A stretch of DNA of 14,464 nucleotides from an uncultured Porphyromonadaceae bacterium. Lineage in GTDB: Bacteria > Bacteroidota > Bacteroidia > Bacteroidales > Muribaculaceae. The DNA lies in assembly GCA_900547825.1 (NCBI GenBank), contig URII01000056.1, forward strand, positions 1-14,464, in the 5' to 3' direction. A program made the position numbers and the translations under genes. Positions 5,788 through 13,196 of this stretch are shown piece after piece; the first letter of the stretch is position 1; the number at the start of each line of letters is the position of its first letter. The notes below the pieces were generated by a model that ran no database searches, was not told the DNA's origin, and was given only the letters and a program-made list of their open reading frames with translations.

Positions 5788-7815
5788 ATGGCTGATTTAA
5801 ATAACCTGAAGGGGATGATCGACTCCACCCCCATCATGAAGGATTACGCTGACATCGAATCCTCCAAGCTCCCCGAGTACACCATTGACTCAAAGGTGCC
5901 CGAAGGTCCGCTCGCCCAAAAGTGGAAAAATTATAAGGCCCATCAGAAGCTCGTGAACCCTGCCAACAAGCGTAACCTTGACGTGATTGTGGTAGGTACA
6001 GGTCTTGCCGGTGCCTCCGCCGCATCATCGCTCGGCGAACTCGGTTTCAACGTGCTTAACTTCTGCATACAGGATTCTCCGCGCCGTGCACACTCTATCG
6101 CTGCTCAGGGTGGTATCAATGCTGCCAAAGATTATCAGAACGACGGCGACTCTATCTACCGTCTTTTCTATGATACTGTGAAAGGTGGTGACTTCCGTTC
6201 GCGCGAGGCCAACGTCTACCGTCTTGCTGAAGTCTCCAACAATATTATCGACCAGTGTGTGGCTCAGGGTGTTCCCTTTGCACGTGAATACGGCGGCCTG
6301 CTTGCCAACCGTTCGTTCGGTGGCGCCCAGGTGTCGCGTACATTCTATGCCAAGGGCCAGACCGGCCAGCAGCTGCTGCTTGGCGCATACGCTTCGCTCA
6401 ACCGCCAGATCAAGAAAGGCACCGTGAAGTCGTTCAACCGCCGCGAGATGCTCGACATCGTTATGATCGACGGACGCGCGCGCGGTGTCATCATGCGTAA
6501 CCTTGTGACAGGCGAGCTTGAACGTTATGCCGCACATGCCGTGGTGCTTGCCACAGGCGGCTACGGACGTGCGTTCTTCCTTTCCACCAATGCTATGGGC
6601 TGCAACGGCTCCGCTGCTGTCCAGGCATTCAAGAAGGGCGCTTATCTGAGCAACCTCGCGTTCACCCAGATTCACCCCACCTGTATTCCCGTGCATGGCG
6701 AGGATCAATCGAAGCTTACGCTTATGAGCGAATCGCTCCGTAATGACGGCCGCATATGGGTGCCCAAGAAGAAGGAGGATGCCGAAGCCATACGCGCCGG
6801 CAAGAAACGCCCCACCGATATTCCCGACGAGGACCGCGACTTCTATCTCGAACGCCGCTATCCCGCATTCGGTAACCTCTGTCCCCGCGATATCGCCAGC
6901 CGTGCCGCCAAGGAACGCTGCGATGCCGGCTATGGTGTAGGTACGGGCAATGCTGTTTATCTTGACTTCAAATATGCCATACAGCGCCTCGGCGAGGATG
7001 TTGTGCGCGACCGCTACGGCAACCTGTTTGACATGTATCAGATGATCTCCGACGACAATCCTTACGAGACTCCGATGATGATATTCCCCGCCAGCCACTA
7101 TACGATGGGCGGTATCTGGGTAGACTACGAACTCCAGACTTCAGTCAAGGGCCTCTTCGCCATCGGCGAATGCAACTTCTCCGACCACGGTGCCAACCGT
7201 CTCGGCGCATCCGCTCTCATGCAGGGTCTTGCCGACGGTTACTTCGTGCTTCCCTACACAATGCAGAATTATCTGAGCGATCAGATCAAGGTGCCCCATT
7301 TCACTACCGACACCAAGGAATTTGACGAAGCAGAGCAGGGTGTGCGTCAGCGCATTGCCAACCTCATGGCTATAAAGGGCACGAAGTCGCCCGACCAGAT
7401 CCATAAGCGTCTCGGACATGTGATGTGGGATCTCGTAGGTATGGGCCGTAATCTCCAGGGCCTCGTGAAGGCTATCGACGAAATAGAGAAAGTGCGTAAG
7501 GAATTCTATTCCGATCTCCGCATAGTGGGCAATGCCGACGACCTCAACACCGAGCTTGAAAAGGCTCTCCGCCTTGAGGACTTCCTCGTAATATCCAAAA
7601 TGATGGCTATCGACGCCCTCCACCGCAACGAATCGTGTGGCGCACACTTCCGCGAGGAATACCAGACGGCCGACGGTGAGGCTGCCCGTAACGACAAGGA
7701 CTATATGTACGTGTCGTGCTGGAAATACACCGGCGACAATGAGAAGCCTATCCTTATCAAGGAGCCTCTGAAATATGAGGAAATACAGGTGCAGACCCGT
7801 AACTACAAGTCATAA
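5788..7815 (+). CDS. frdA: Fumarate reductase/succinate dehydrogenase flavoprotein subunit
   Basis: This is the catalytic subunit that interconverts fumarate and succinate on the cytoplasmic face; in fermenting Bacteroidales it works mainly as fumarate reductase. At 675 residues it is normal for the phylum, including a roughly 60-residue N-terminal extension ending KLVNPANKRNLD. The FAD-binding GTGLAGA lies at 70-76. RRAHSIAAQGGINAA contains His102, the residue expected to bind FAD covalently. IHPTCIP and SESLRNDGR form the substrate region, HYTMGG contains His437, and GANRLGASALMQG contains Arg471. The C-terminal part includes RNESCGAHFREEYQT, typical of the capping end of this subunit. It lies between frdC (32 bases) and frdB (39 bases) with no terminator. 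No truncation or missing catalytic residue is seen. Confidence 0.97.
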   Translation: MADLNNLKGMIDSTPIMKDYADIESSKLPEYTIDSKVPEGPLAQKWKNYKAHQKLVNPANKRNLDVIVVGTGLAGASAASSLGELGFNVLNFCIQDSPRRAHSIAAQGGINAAKDYQNDGDSIYRLFYDTVKGGDFRSREANVYRLAEVSNNIIDQCVAQGVPFAREYGGLLANRSFGGAQVSRTFYAKGQTGQQLLLGAYASLNRQIKKGTVKSFNRREMLDIVMIDGRARGVIMRNLVTGELERYAAHAVVLATGGYGRAFFLSTNAMGCNGSAAVQAFKKGAYLSNLAFTQIHPTCIPVHGEDQSKLTLMSESLRNDGRIWVPKKKEDAEAIRAGKKRPTDIPDEDRDFYLERRYPAFGNLCPRDIASRAAKERCDAGYGVGTGNAVYLDFKYAIQRLGEDVVRDRYGNLFDMYQMISDDNPYETPMMIFPASHYTMGGIWVDYELQTSVKGLFAIGECNFSDHGANRLGASALMQGLADGYFVLPYTMQNYLSDQIKVPHFTTDTKEFDEAEQGVRQRIANLMAIKGTKSPDQIHKRLGHVMWDLVGMGRNLQGLVKAIDEIEKVRKEFYSDLRIVGNADDLNTELEKALRLEDFLVISKMMAIDALHRNESCGAHFREEYQTADGEAARNDKDYMYVSCWKYTGDNEKPILIKEPLKYEEIQVQTRNYKS

Positions 7816-7854
7816 AAATCCTTTTTCTTTACTACTTCATTAAGATTATCAGAA

Positions 7855-8610
7855 ATGGAAACTACAATAAGTGTAAATCTCAAGATCTGGCGTCAGCGCG
7901 GTCCTAAGGAAAAGGGACGGTTTGAGAAATATCATCTTGATAATGTGGCGACGGGTTCAAGCTTCCTCGAAATGCTCGATATGCTGAACCAGCAGCTTGT
8001 CGACGCCGGCGACGAGCCTGTGGTGTTCGACAACGACTGCCGAGAGGGCATATGCGGCATGTGCTCGCTCTATATCAATGGACATCCACATGGTCCCGTA
8101 CAGGGAATCACCACCTGCCAGCTCCACATGCGCAAGTTCAAGGACGGCGATACCATCACCATCGAACCGTGGCGTTCGGCTGCATTCCCGGTGATCCGCG
8201 ACCTTATCGTTAACCGCAACGCATTTGACCAGATACAGCAGGCCGGCGGCTACGTGTCGTTCAACTGTGGCGGCGCTCCCGATGCAAATGCCATACCCAT
8301 CTCCAAGGAGGTGGCCGACATAGCCATGGACTCCGCCACATGTATAGGTTGCGGCGCTTGTGTGGCAGCTTGCAAGAATGGTTCCGCCATGCTGTTTGTG
8401 AGCGCCAAGGTGAGCCAGTTTGCCCTTCTTCCCCAGGGCCAGGTGGAGCGTGCACGCCGTGCCCGCGCCATGGTGGCCAAGATGGACGAGCTCGGTTTCG
8501 GCAACTGCACCAACACAGGCGCATGTTCGGCAGAGTGTCCCAAGAACATTCCGCTGAGCAACATTGCCCGTCTTAACCGTGAGTTCCTCAAGGCTAAGAT
8601 AGCTGACTGA
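7855..8610 (+). CDS. frdB: Fumarate reductase/succinate dehydrogenase iron-sulfur subunit
   Basis: This 251-residue subunit wires the quinone and heme subunit to the flavin through three iron-sulfur clusters. The plant-type ferredoxin domain holds the [2Fe-2S] ligands Cys62, Cys67, Cys70 and Cys88 (DCREGICGMCSLYINGHPHG, then TTC). The C-terminal ferredoxin domain holds C163-x2-C166-x2-C169-x3-C173 and then C218, C224 and C228 (NCTNTGACSAECPK), matching the [4Fe-4S] and [3Fe-4S] ligand sets; Asn/Thr around 217-221 is as expected. The length is typical. It is the last gene of the operon, followed about 50 bases later by a strong intrinsic terminator. The ATG at 7855 follows an A-rich stretch without a Shine-Dalgarno site. 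Confidence 0.97.
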   Translation: METTISVNLKIWRQRGPKEKGRFEKYHLDNVATGSSFLEMLDMLNQQLVDAGDEPVVFDNDCREGICGMCSLYINGHPHGPVQGITTCQLHMRKFKDGDTITIEPWRSAAFPVIRDLIVNRNAFDQIQQAGGYVSFNCGGAPDANAIPISKEVADIAMDSATCIGCGACVAACKNGSAMLFVSAKVSQFALLPQGQVERARRARAMVAKMDELGFGNCTNTGACSAECPKNIPLSNIARLNREFLKAKIAD

Positions 8611-8660
8611 TTCATTCCGGTGGCGCACATTGAGGCACCCCCGCGGTCATAATCCATATA

Positions 8661-8705
8661 AGGATGCCGGTCAACATACCCGATGGCCGGCATCCTCTGT
8701 TTTTT
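8661..8705 (+). terminator. Intrinsic terminator of the frd operon
   Basis: AGGATGCCGG (8661-8670) pairs perfectly with CCGGCATCCT (8687-8696). Two further inner pairs (one G-U) leave a loop of about 12 bases. A run of six T follows at 8700-8705. It separates frdB from the lipoprotein gene. Confidence 0.85.
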
Positions 8706-8780
8706 AAGGCACGAACAATACCCTCCGGGTCATTGTTGATTATCTGTAGTCAAGCCCCACATTATATAATATAAAGAATT

Positions 8781-9386
8781 ATGAAAAGAATTTACATTGC
8801 TATTGCCCTGTTGGGAGTGCTGTTGCTTGCCGCATGCGGCAGGGATCGTCTTGCCGTGGAGCTTAAAGGCTCATGGAGCGGCGCACCCGAGCATCTTGTG
8901 GCTGAAGGTATTCCGTCGGCCACAATCACACCCGTCTATACATTTTATAATGACGCCGACTCGCTTGCCGAGCAAGGCGAGGTCACTATTGCCGCCATGA
9001 TTTCGGCTATGGTGCCGGATGCGGCCTCGGATCAGGACGTTCAGCCGGTGAGTACGTCAGTGTCGGGCGTAGGCACTGTTTCAGGCACATGGACGTTGAG
9101 CGGCGACCGCGTGGAGCTGACTCTTGATCCTTCCACCATAAATGTCAACATTAACCCGTCAAGTGTGGTGGCTGTGGAGAATATGGCTTCGCAGCAGGAG
9201 ACACCAGTAGTGGCTCAGATATCGCCTGAAACGGCTGCTGCGATAGCCCGGTCGCTTAGCGAGGCGTTGAAAATGCGTTTTGCCATGGAAACAGGCCTTG
9301 ACGGAGTTTCGATAAAAGGGGATGTCATGGACTGTTCGGTGATGGATCGTAAAATAGTGTTGCATCGTTCGATGCAAGCATTTTGA
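8781..9386 (+). CDS. Unrecognised lipoprotein
   Basis: This 201-residue protein has a clear lipoprotein signal peptide: Lys2-Arg3, a hydrophobic core, and the lipobox LLAAC with the modified cysteine at 19. It should be anchored in the inner or outer membrane and face the periplasm or surface. After the signal, LKGSWSG (about 29-35), VYTFYNDAD, GTVSGTWTLSGDRVELTLDPS (about 96-116) suggest a lipocalin-like beta-barrel such as occurs in small Bacteroidetes lipoproteins. This is a pattern impression only. The middle contains Val/Ser/Ala-rich strands and the C-terminal third includes an amphipathic helix followed by a beta segment ending HRSMQAF. No enzyme motif is visible. It is isolated from frdB by a terminator, and I could not find a convincing promoter in the 75 bases before it. 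Confidence 0.85.
   Translation: MKRIYIAIALLGVLLLAACGRDRLAVELKGSWSGAPEHLVAEGIPSATITPVYTFYNDADSLAEQGEVTIAAMISAMVPDAASDQDVQPVSTSVSGVGTVSGTWTLSGDRVELTLDPSTINVNINPSSVVAVENMASQQETPVVAQISPETAAAIARSLSEALKMRFAMETGLDGVSIKGDVMDCSVMDRKIVLHRSMQAF
9360..9377. repeat. Perfect inverted repeat at the end of the lipoprotein gene
   Basis: TTGCATCG-TT-CGATGCAA gives 8-base perfect arms with a 2-base centre, overlapping the last codons of the lipoprotein. As RNA it would form a 7-bp stem with a GTTC tetraloop, followed shortly by TTTT. It could be part of a compound terminator with the hairpin at 9395-9429. Confidence 0.5.
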
Positions 9387-9394
9387 TAATATTG

Positions 9395-9438
9395 ACGCCA
9401 CCCTTGTACTGTTGTAAATAGGGCGGCGTTTAATTTTG
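9395..9438 (+). terminator. Probable terminator after the lipoprotein gene
   Basis: ACGCCACCCT (9395-9404) pairs with AGGGCGGCGT (9420-9429), nine of ten pairs with one A-C mismatch and a 15-base loop. It is followed by TTTAATTTTG. The GC-rich stem stands out in an AT-rich gap. The T-tract is interrupted, so efficiency is uncertain. Confidence 0.6.
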
Positions 9439-9467
9439 TCATGGCAGTGAAAATTTAGTGAAAATTA

Positions 9468-9499
9468 TTTGGGGGATACAAAAATATTTTTCATCTTTG
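9468..9499 (+). promoter_or_regulatory. Bacteroidetes-type promoter for the secreted-protein gene
   Basis: TTTG (9468-9471) is followed after 20 bases by CATCTTTG (9492-9499), one base off TAnnTTTG. Spacing and upstream element fit the consensus exactly. The transcript would start near 9505 and have a leader of about 100 bases. Confidence 0.65.
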
Positions 9500-9504
9500 C
9501 GTAT

Positions 9505-9535
9505 GCAAGCAGGGGGCAACGCCCGCTGTGATTGC
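9505..9535 (+). promoter_or_regulatory. Hairpin at the 5' end of the secreted-protein mRNA
   Basis: GCAA (9505-9508) pairs with TTGC (9532-9535), CAG (9510-9512) with CTG (9526-9528) and GGG (9513-9515) with CCC (9522-9524), leaving a six-base loop. It would sit at or next to the predicted transcript start, where a hairpin can protect an abundant mRNA from decay. The function is inferred. Confidence 0.4.
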
Positions 9536-9607
9536 TTAACGAACAATTGCATTTCAATCAATCCGAATAATTCATTAACCCTTTTATAAATTATAAAAAC
9601 TAAAAGT

Positions 9608-10876
9608 ATGAAGAAAATTTCTACTCTTATGCTTTCATTGGCAGTTGCCGGCTCCGCAATGGCTACTGTTCCTTCTGTGAAGTTTGAGAAATCTGCACCC
9701 TCTTTTGAACTTTCAAATGTTCAGATCTCCAAGGTTGAGGCCAACAAGACTTTCGGTACTGATGCCGCTGCAATGAAGAAAGCTCCCGCCAAGGCTCCTG
9801 TTAGTTTTGCAGATGTTGCCGGACAATATATGTTTAAGGGAGAGATGGATCTTGATACCGGAGCTCTGCCCATCAGTTTTGATTTTGAGATCACAGCTCC
9901 CGATGCCAATGGTAATGTAGTTATCAAGAATTTCTTTGGAGGCGTATTCTCCGATGATCCCGTCAATGATCTGAATGCAGAGCTTTATGTTGAGACTCTG
10001 TCGGATGGCGAGCAGATGACATTCCTTAAATTAGGTATTGGTCAGGATCTTCTTTCTGTACAGGGTGAGGTTTGCCAGATATATCTGTATGGCGCATACG
10101 CCGGCGATGGCAAGAACTATGTATTTACCAACGATCCCATTGAATTTGCTTGTCAGGACGGTTATATAATGGGCGCATACAAATCAATGGCTCTTTACAT
10201 CGGTTATATCGATGGTGACGGTCTGCGTGGCCTCCGTCCTATCTGGGGTTCCGGATATTATAAGGATCAGCAGGGCAATGAAGTGCGTAATGCCGTGGAA
10301 GGTCTGAAGATCAACACAGTCATGACCGCCGATGAATATGAGAGCAATGGCGTTGACACTGCTCCCGCTACATATTCAGTCAACACACTGTACTATGAGG
10401 ATCATGAAGCTATCATCATGACCGGTGTAGGTGGCTTTATGGAGGAAATGGTTTGGTTCATAGATCAGGAAAATATGACTGCCCAGGCTGTGGATCAGAT
10501 GATGGGTTACGCTTCTGATGAATCCGGTAACGAGTATGAAATTTGGGCTTACAGTCAGGAAAGTTCAACGGCGCAAAATCTTATTGTTGAGGGTATGCTT
10601 TCAACAGATCCTGCTACCGGTAACACAATCATGACACTGCCTTCACAGATGGTATTTGGTTGTGAGGTAGGTTGGCTTGCCAAATTTGACAACACTGAGT
10701 TCAAGTATAACTTCAACTTCCTCAAGAATGCCGGTATCGACAATGTGTCGGTTGACAACAACGCCAACAAGCCCGTTGAGTTCTTCAACCTCCAGGGTGT
10801 GAAGGTCAACAATCCCGCCAACGGTATCTACATCCGCAAGCAGGGTACTTCCGTAACAAAAGTTCTCGTGAAATAA
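9608..10876 (+). CDS. Secreted acidic protein with C-terminal sorting-like tail
   Basis: This 422-residue protein has a signal peptide (MKKISTLMLSLAVAGSAMA, cleavage expected after Ala19), a short Ala/Lys/Pro-rich linker (about 55-65, KKAPAKAPVS), and an acidic beta-rich body with many Asp, Gly and aromatic residues. The end, from about 375, reads AGIDNVSVDNN and then PVEFFNLQGVKVNNPANGIYIRK, closing with VTKVLVK. This matches the short type IX secretion-like C-terminal segment (Y/F-N-L-x-G-x-x-V, P-x-x-G-I-Y-I, K-V-x-V-K) common in secreted proteins of Prevotella and Muribaculaceae. Secretion to the surface is therefore likely, though the sorting machinery is not in this window. No catalytic motif is seen and I do not recognise the body. 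It is monocistronic, with its own promoter and terminator. Its AT-richer codon use differs from the frd genes. Confidence 0.88.
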   Translation: MKKISTLMLSLAVAGSAMATVPSVKFEKSAPSFELSNVQISKVEANKTFGTDAAAMKKAPAKAPVSFADVAGQYMFKGEMDLDTGALPISFDFEITAPDANGNVVIKNFFGGVFSDDPVNDLNAELYVETLSDGEQMTFLKLGIGQDLLSVQGEVCQIYLYGAYAGDGKNYVFTNDPIEFACQDGYIMGAYKSMALYIGYIDGDGLRGLRPIWGSGYYKDQQGNEVRNAVEGLKINTVMTADEYESNGVDTAPATYSVNTLYYEDHEAIIMTGVGGFMEEMVWFIDQENMTAQAVDQMMGYASDESGNEYEIWAYSQESSTAQNLIVEGMLSTDPATGNTIMTLPSQMVFGCEVGWLAKFDNTEFKYNFNFLKNAGIDNVSVDNNANKPVEFFNLQGVKVNNPANGIYIRKQGTSVTKVLVK

Positions 10877-10899
10877 TCCACGACACCAATAACCCATAA

Positions 10900-10932
10900 A
10901 AATACCCCGGAGCCTCCCGCCCCGGGGTATTT
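10900..10932. terminator. Bidirectional terminator between convergent genes
   Basis: An 11-bp perfect stem (AATACCCCGG at 10901-10910 with CCGGGGTATT at 10922-10931, plus one outer A-T pair) has an 11-base loop. On the minus strand it is followed by ATTTTTAT, a usable T-tract for the nuclease gene. The plus-strand tract is TTTC only, so it is weaker in that direction. Confidence 0.75.
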
Positions 10933-10949
10933 CTATCTATATAGAGTTA

Positions 10950-12128
10950 TTAATCGCCAGATCGGCTAAGTTCTTCTTCAACCAACCTTACTCTTGCTTG
11001 CAGTTCTTCAGCAGATGGCAGCAGGTTTGAGGGTGATGCAATCTGCACGTTGTCGTACGAAGCAACTCCCATAGGCGTTTGTATGCCTTTGAAAGCCCAA
11101 CGCACCTCGGTTTCATCTTTGTCACTGCATATCAAAAGTCCTATGGTGGGATTATCATCCGCTCCTTTCAGCAGTTCGTCAACAGCATTCACATAGTAGT
11201 TGAGTTTCCCGGCATAAGCCGGATCGAAAGGCTTTACTTTCAATTCAACTACAACGTAAGCCTTTAAGCGGATATGGTAGAACAGCATGTCTATTCTGCG
11301 GCTACGGCCACCCACAACCAGTTCTTTTTGTCGCCCCACGAAAGCGAAGCCGGTTCCCAGTTCAAGCAGAAAACGGGTGATATTATGTTCCAAAGCTGCT
11401 TCAAGCTGTTCCTCTTTATAATTGGCAGGAACGGTTACAAAACTGAAATCATAGTTATCCTTTGTAATTTCCTGAGCCATACGACTTTGAGCTTCGGGCA
11501 GATACTCCGGGAAATTGCTGATGGCTTGACCATGCGTCTTGTATAGGTTCGCTTTCAATGAATTATCCAACGTCTGGCGGCTCCATCCACCTAATATGCA
11601 CTCCCGCAAGTAGAAAACAGTTTCGTCAACCGACTTGCATTTGGTTATAATGTTCACTTGGTGACGCCAAGGAACAAGGCCAAGAACGAGAGGAAAGTCA
11701 TAATCAATTTCTGCACCAAGTTGGTGGAGTTTTACAATTCGCTGACTATCCGCTTGTTGTAATTCTGCACCAAGCTGGTGCAGTTTTTCCTGTGCCGTTA
11801 ATGAAGAAAATGTAAGATACCATTTCTTCATATTCCAAAGATTACGACTACCGAAGCCTTGATCTTTAGGAAAAGCCTCCTGCAAATCAAAACTAAGCTG
11901 TTCTACAACCCCGCTGCCCCATGTTTCTTCTGCTTTCCGTATAACAAGGTCGCGTCCCACACTCCAGTTGAAAGCTAATTTTTCTGTATTTACCTTTACT
12001 GCCGCTTTGATTTGGGCCTAATGATAGCGTCGCTTGATTTCCGAAAGCCAAGCGGCATAGTCAGCATCAATTCTAAAGTTCTTGACTCTGACAATATGGG
12101 GGTGGTGGTTGGGAATAATATCTGTCAT
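10950..12128 (-). pseudogene. DUF1016/YhcG-family PD-(D/E)XK nuclease, interrupted by an in-frame TAG
   Basis: Read from the ATG at 12128-12126, the frame encodes 36 residues ending W-L-S-E-I-K-R-R-Y-H, then an amber TAG at 12020-12018. It continues without a frameshift as A-Q-I-K-A-A-V-K-V-N-T-E-K-L and then GRDLVIRKAEETWGSGV. That upstream stretch is the conserved start of the DUF1016 N-terminal domain, so the real gene begins at 12128 and codon 37 was probably CAG. The longest uninterrupted frame (GTG at 11960, 336 codons) lacks this part and starts in the middle of a conserved motif. The C-terminal nuclease domain is intact: Asp280, Glu295 and Lys297 (RRIDML, VVVELKVK) form the D...ExK site in full-length numbering. 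Family members are linked to DNA recombination and often lie in restriction loci; none is seen here. A functional GTG-started product or read-through cannot be excluded. Confidence 0.8.
11709..11786 (-). repeat. In-frame direct repeat of a palindromic unit encoding KLHQLGAE
   Basis: Two 24-base units (11763-11786 and 11709-11732) are identical at 22 positions, 54 bases apart, and both encode KLHQLGAE. The first contains a perfect palindrome, CTGCACCA-AGC-TGGTGCAG (11765-11783). They lie in the linker between the DUF1016 N-terminal domain and the rest of the nuclease. Confidence 0.75.
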
Positions 12129-12135
12129 AGTAATG

Positions 12136-12167
12136 CAAAACTACTCCAAAATCCTGAATCCCACAAA
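12136..12167 (-). promoter_or_regulatory. Candidate promoter for the nuclease gene
   Basis: On the minus strand TTTG (12167-12164) is followed after 20 bases by TAGTTTTG (12143-12136), an exact match to the Bacteroidetes consensus. The start of transcription would fall almost at the ATG at 12128, implying a leaderless or nearly leaderless mRNA. The same TTTG is also the end of another TAnnTTTG match (TAAATTTG, 12171-12164), which could serve an alternative start with a normal leader but has no good -33 element. Confidence 0.5.
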
Positions 12168-12227
12168 TTTATTATGTAGTTGGGAAGTCTCGTATTCTTT
12201 AACCTACTCTAATTGGTGAGGCGCAGT

Positions 12228-13196
12228 TTAGGATGGGAGGCGTTTGCGGATCAGTTTGCCTGTGTGGGTGTAGGTGAAAGGTTGCTCTATTATGGCTTTG
12301 GGGCAGTGGCGATGGGGGAGTGCGTCGTGAAGTTTACGGAGGAGAGCAGGAGGATTTTGCACAGCGCCCTGTTCGGTTACCATTACAGCTTCCTCACCCC
12401 ACACGGCGGAAGGGCGTGAAGTGATATAAAACGGTATATTGCCCATATGCGGGGCTATGAGACGTTCAAGCTGCTCGGGGAACAGTTTTATGCCTCCGGA
12501 GTTGATCACGTTGTCGAAGCGTGACAGCCATATGAATCCGGACGGTGAGAGCAGTTGCACCACATCGTTGGTTACAAGGCGCCGGAATGACATCACGTCA
12601 TGCTCTATGACGAGACACCCGCGGTTGTCGGTTGAGAACGTGAATCCGGGCAGCGCAGTGAAATGTCGGCCGCCCGCGCTTACATCACGCAGAGCCACAT
12701 GGCTGCATGTCTCTGTCATGCCGTAAGTGGCCCATATCCGTGCCGGCAGCTTACGGGCCGTTTGTTCGGTAGAGGCGTCCATAGGCGCGCCGCCCACTAT
12801 TATGTTCTCCACCGCTCCGGGCCGAAGTGTGCCATTGAGCGCCATTATCTGCGACGGCACCACCGGCAACAGCTTTATAGGTCGCGGATCAGTGTCGTTG
12901 CCGAGTGGAGAATTTGTAGGCGTTTCCAAAGTCAGTGCCGCTCCGCTCACTTCTGCCCGCACCACCATCATTTTTCCGGCTATATAGTCCAACGACAGGG
13001 GACAGTGTATCCGGTCATTCTTTTCGATCCCGAAGAAACGGCAGGTGGCACGGGCTGACACCAGCATGTCGGTGCGCAGCAGCTGTATGTTTTTCGGTGC
13101 TCCGGTAGAGCCTGACGTGCGGGCATTCAATACCGAGGCTCCCGAACGCCATTCGTTCAGGAAGGGATGTTCCATTGAAGCATGCTTAAATCCCAT
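12228..13196 (-). CDS. menE: o-Succinylbenzoate-CoA ligase (short form)
   Basis: This enzyme activates o-succinylbenzoate with ATP and CoA to o-succinylbenzoyl-CoA in menaquinone synthesis. It is an ANL-superfamily enzyme of 322 residues, the compact form usual in Bacteroidetes. The P-loop TSGSTGAPK lies at 27-35, YGMTET at 158-163, the hinge region RFDNVINSGGIK at 226-237 and the catalytic C-terminal lysine at 314 (HTGKLIRK). The start is ambiguous. The ATG at 13196 overlaps menC by 40 bases, while a second ATG at 13175 (MEHPFLNEW) overlaps by 19 and is equally plausible. Either way translation is probably coupled to menC. No clear terminator follows in the 99 bases before the nuclease gene. 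Confidence 0.94.
   Translation of the reverse strand: MGFKHASMEHPFLNEWRSGASVLNARTSGSTGAPKNIQLLRTDMLVSARATCRFFGIEKNDRIHCPLSLDYIAGKMMVVRAEVSGAALTLETPTNSPLGNDTDPRPIKLLPVVPSQIMALNGTLRPGAVENIIVGGAPMDASTEQTARKLPARIWATYGMTETCSHVALRDVSAGGRHFTALPGFTFSTDNRGCLVIEHDVMSFRRLVTNDVVQLLSPSGFIWLSRFDNVINSGGIKLFPEQLERLIAPHMGNIPFYITSRPSAVWGEEAVMVTEQGAVQNPPALLRKLHDALPHRHCPKAIIEQPFTYTHTGKLIRKRLPS

Noticed and set aside
6025..7098. A 357-codon open frame antisense to frdA
   Set aside because: It lies wholly opposite a strongly conserved flavoprotein gene. Its His/Val/Ala-rich composition is what the complementary strand of GC-biased codons gives, and it has no motif.
7957..8628. A 223-codon open frame antisense to frdB
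   Set aside because: It is a shadow of the iron-sulfur subunit gene with low-complexity His/Ala composition, no promoter and no family resemblance.
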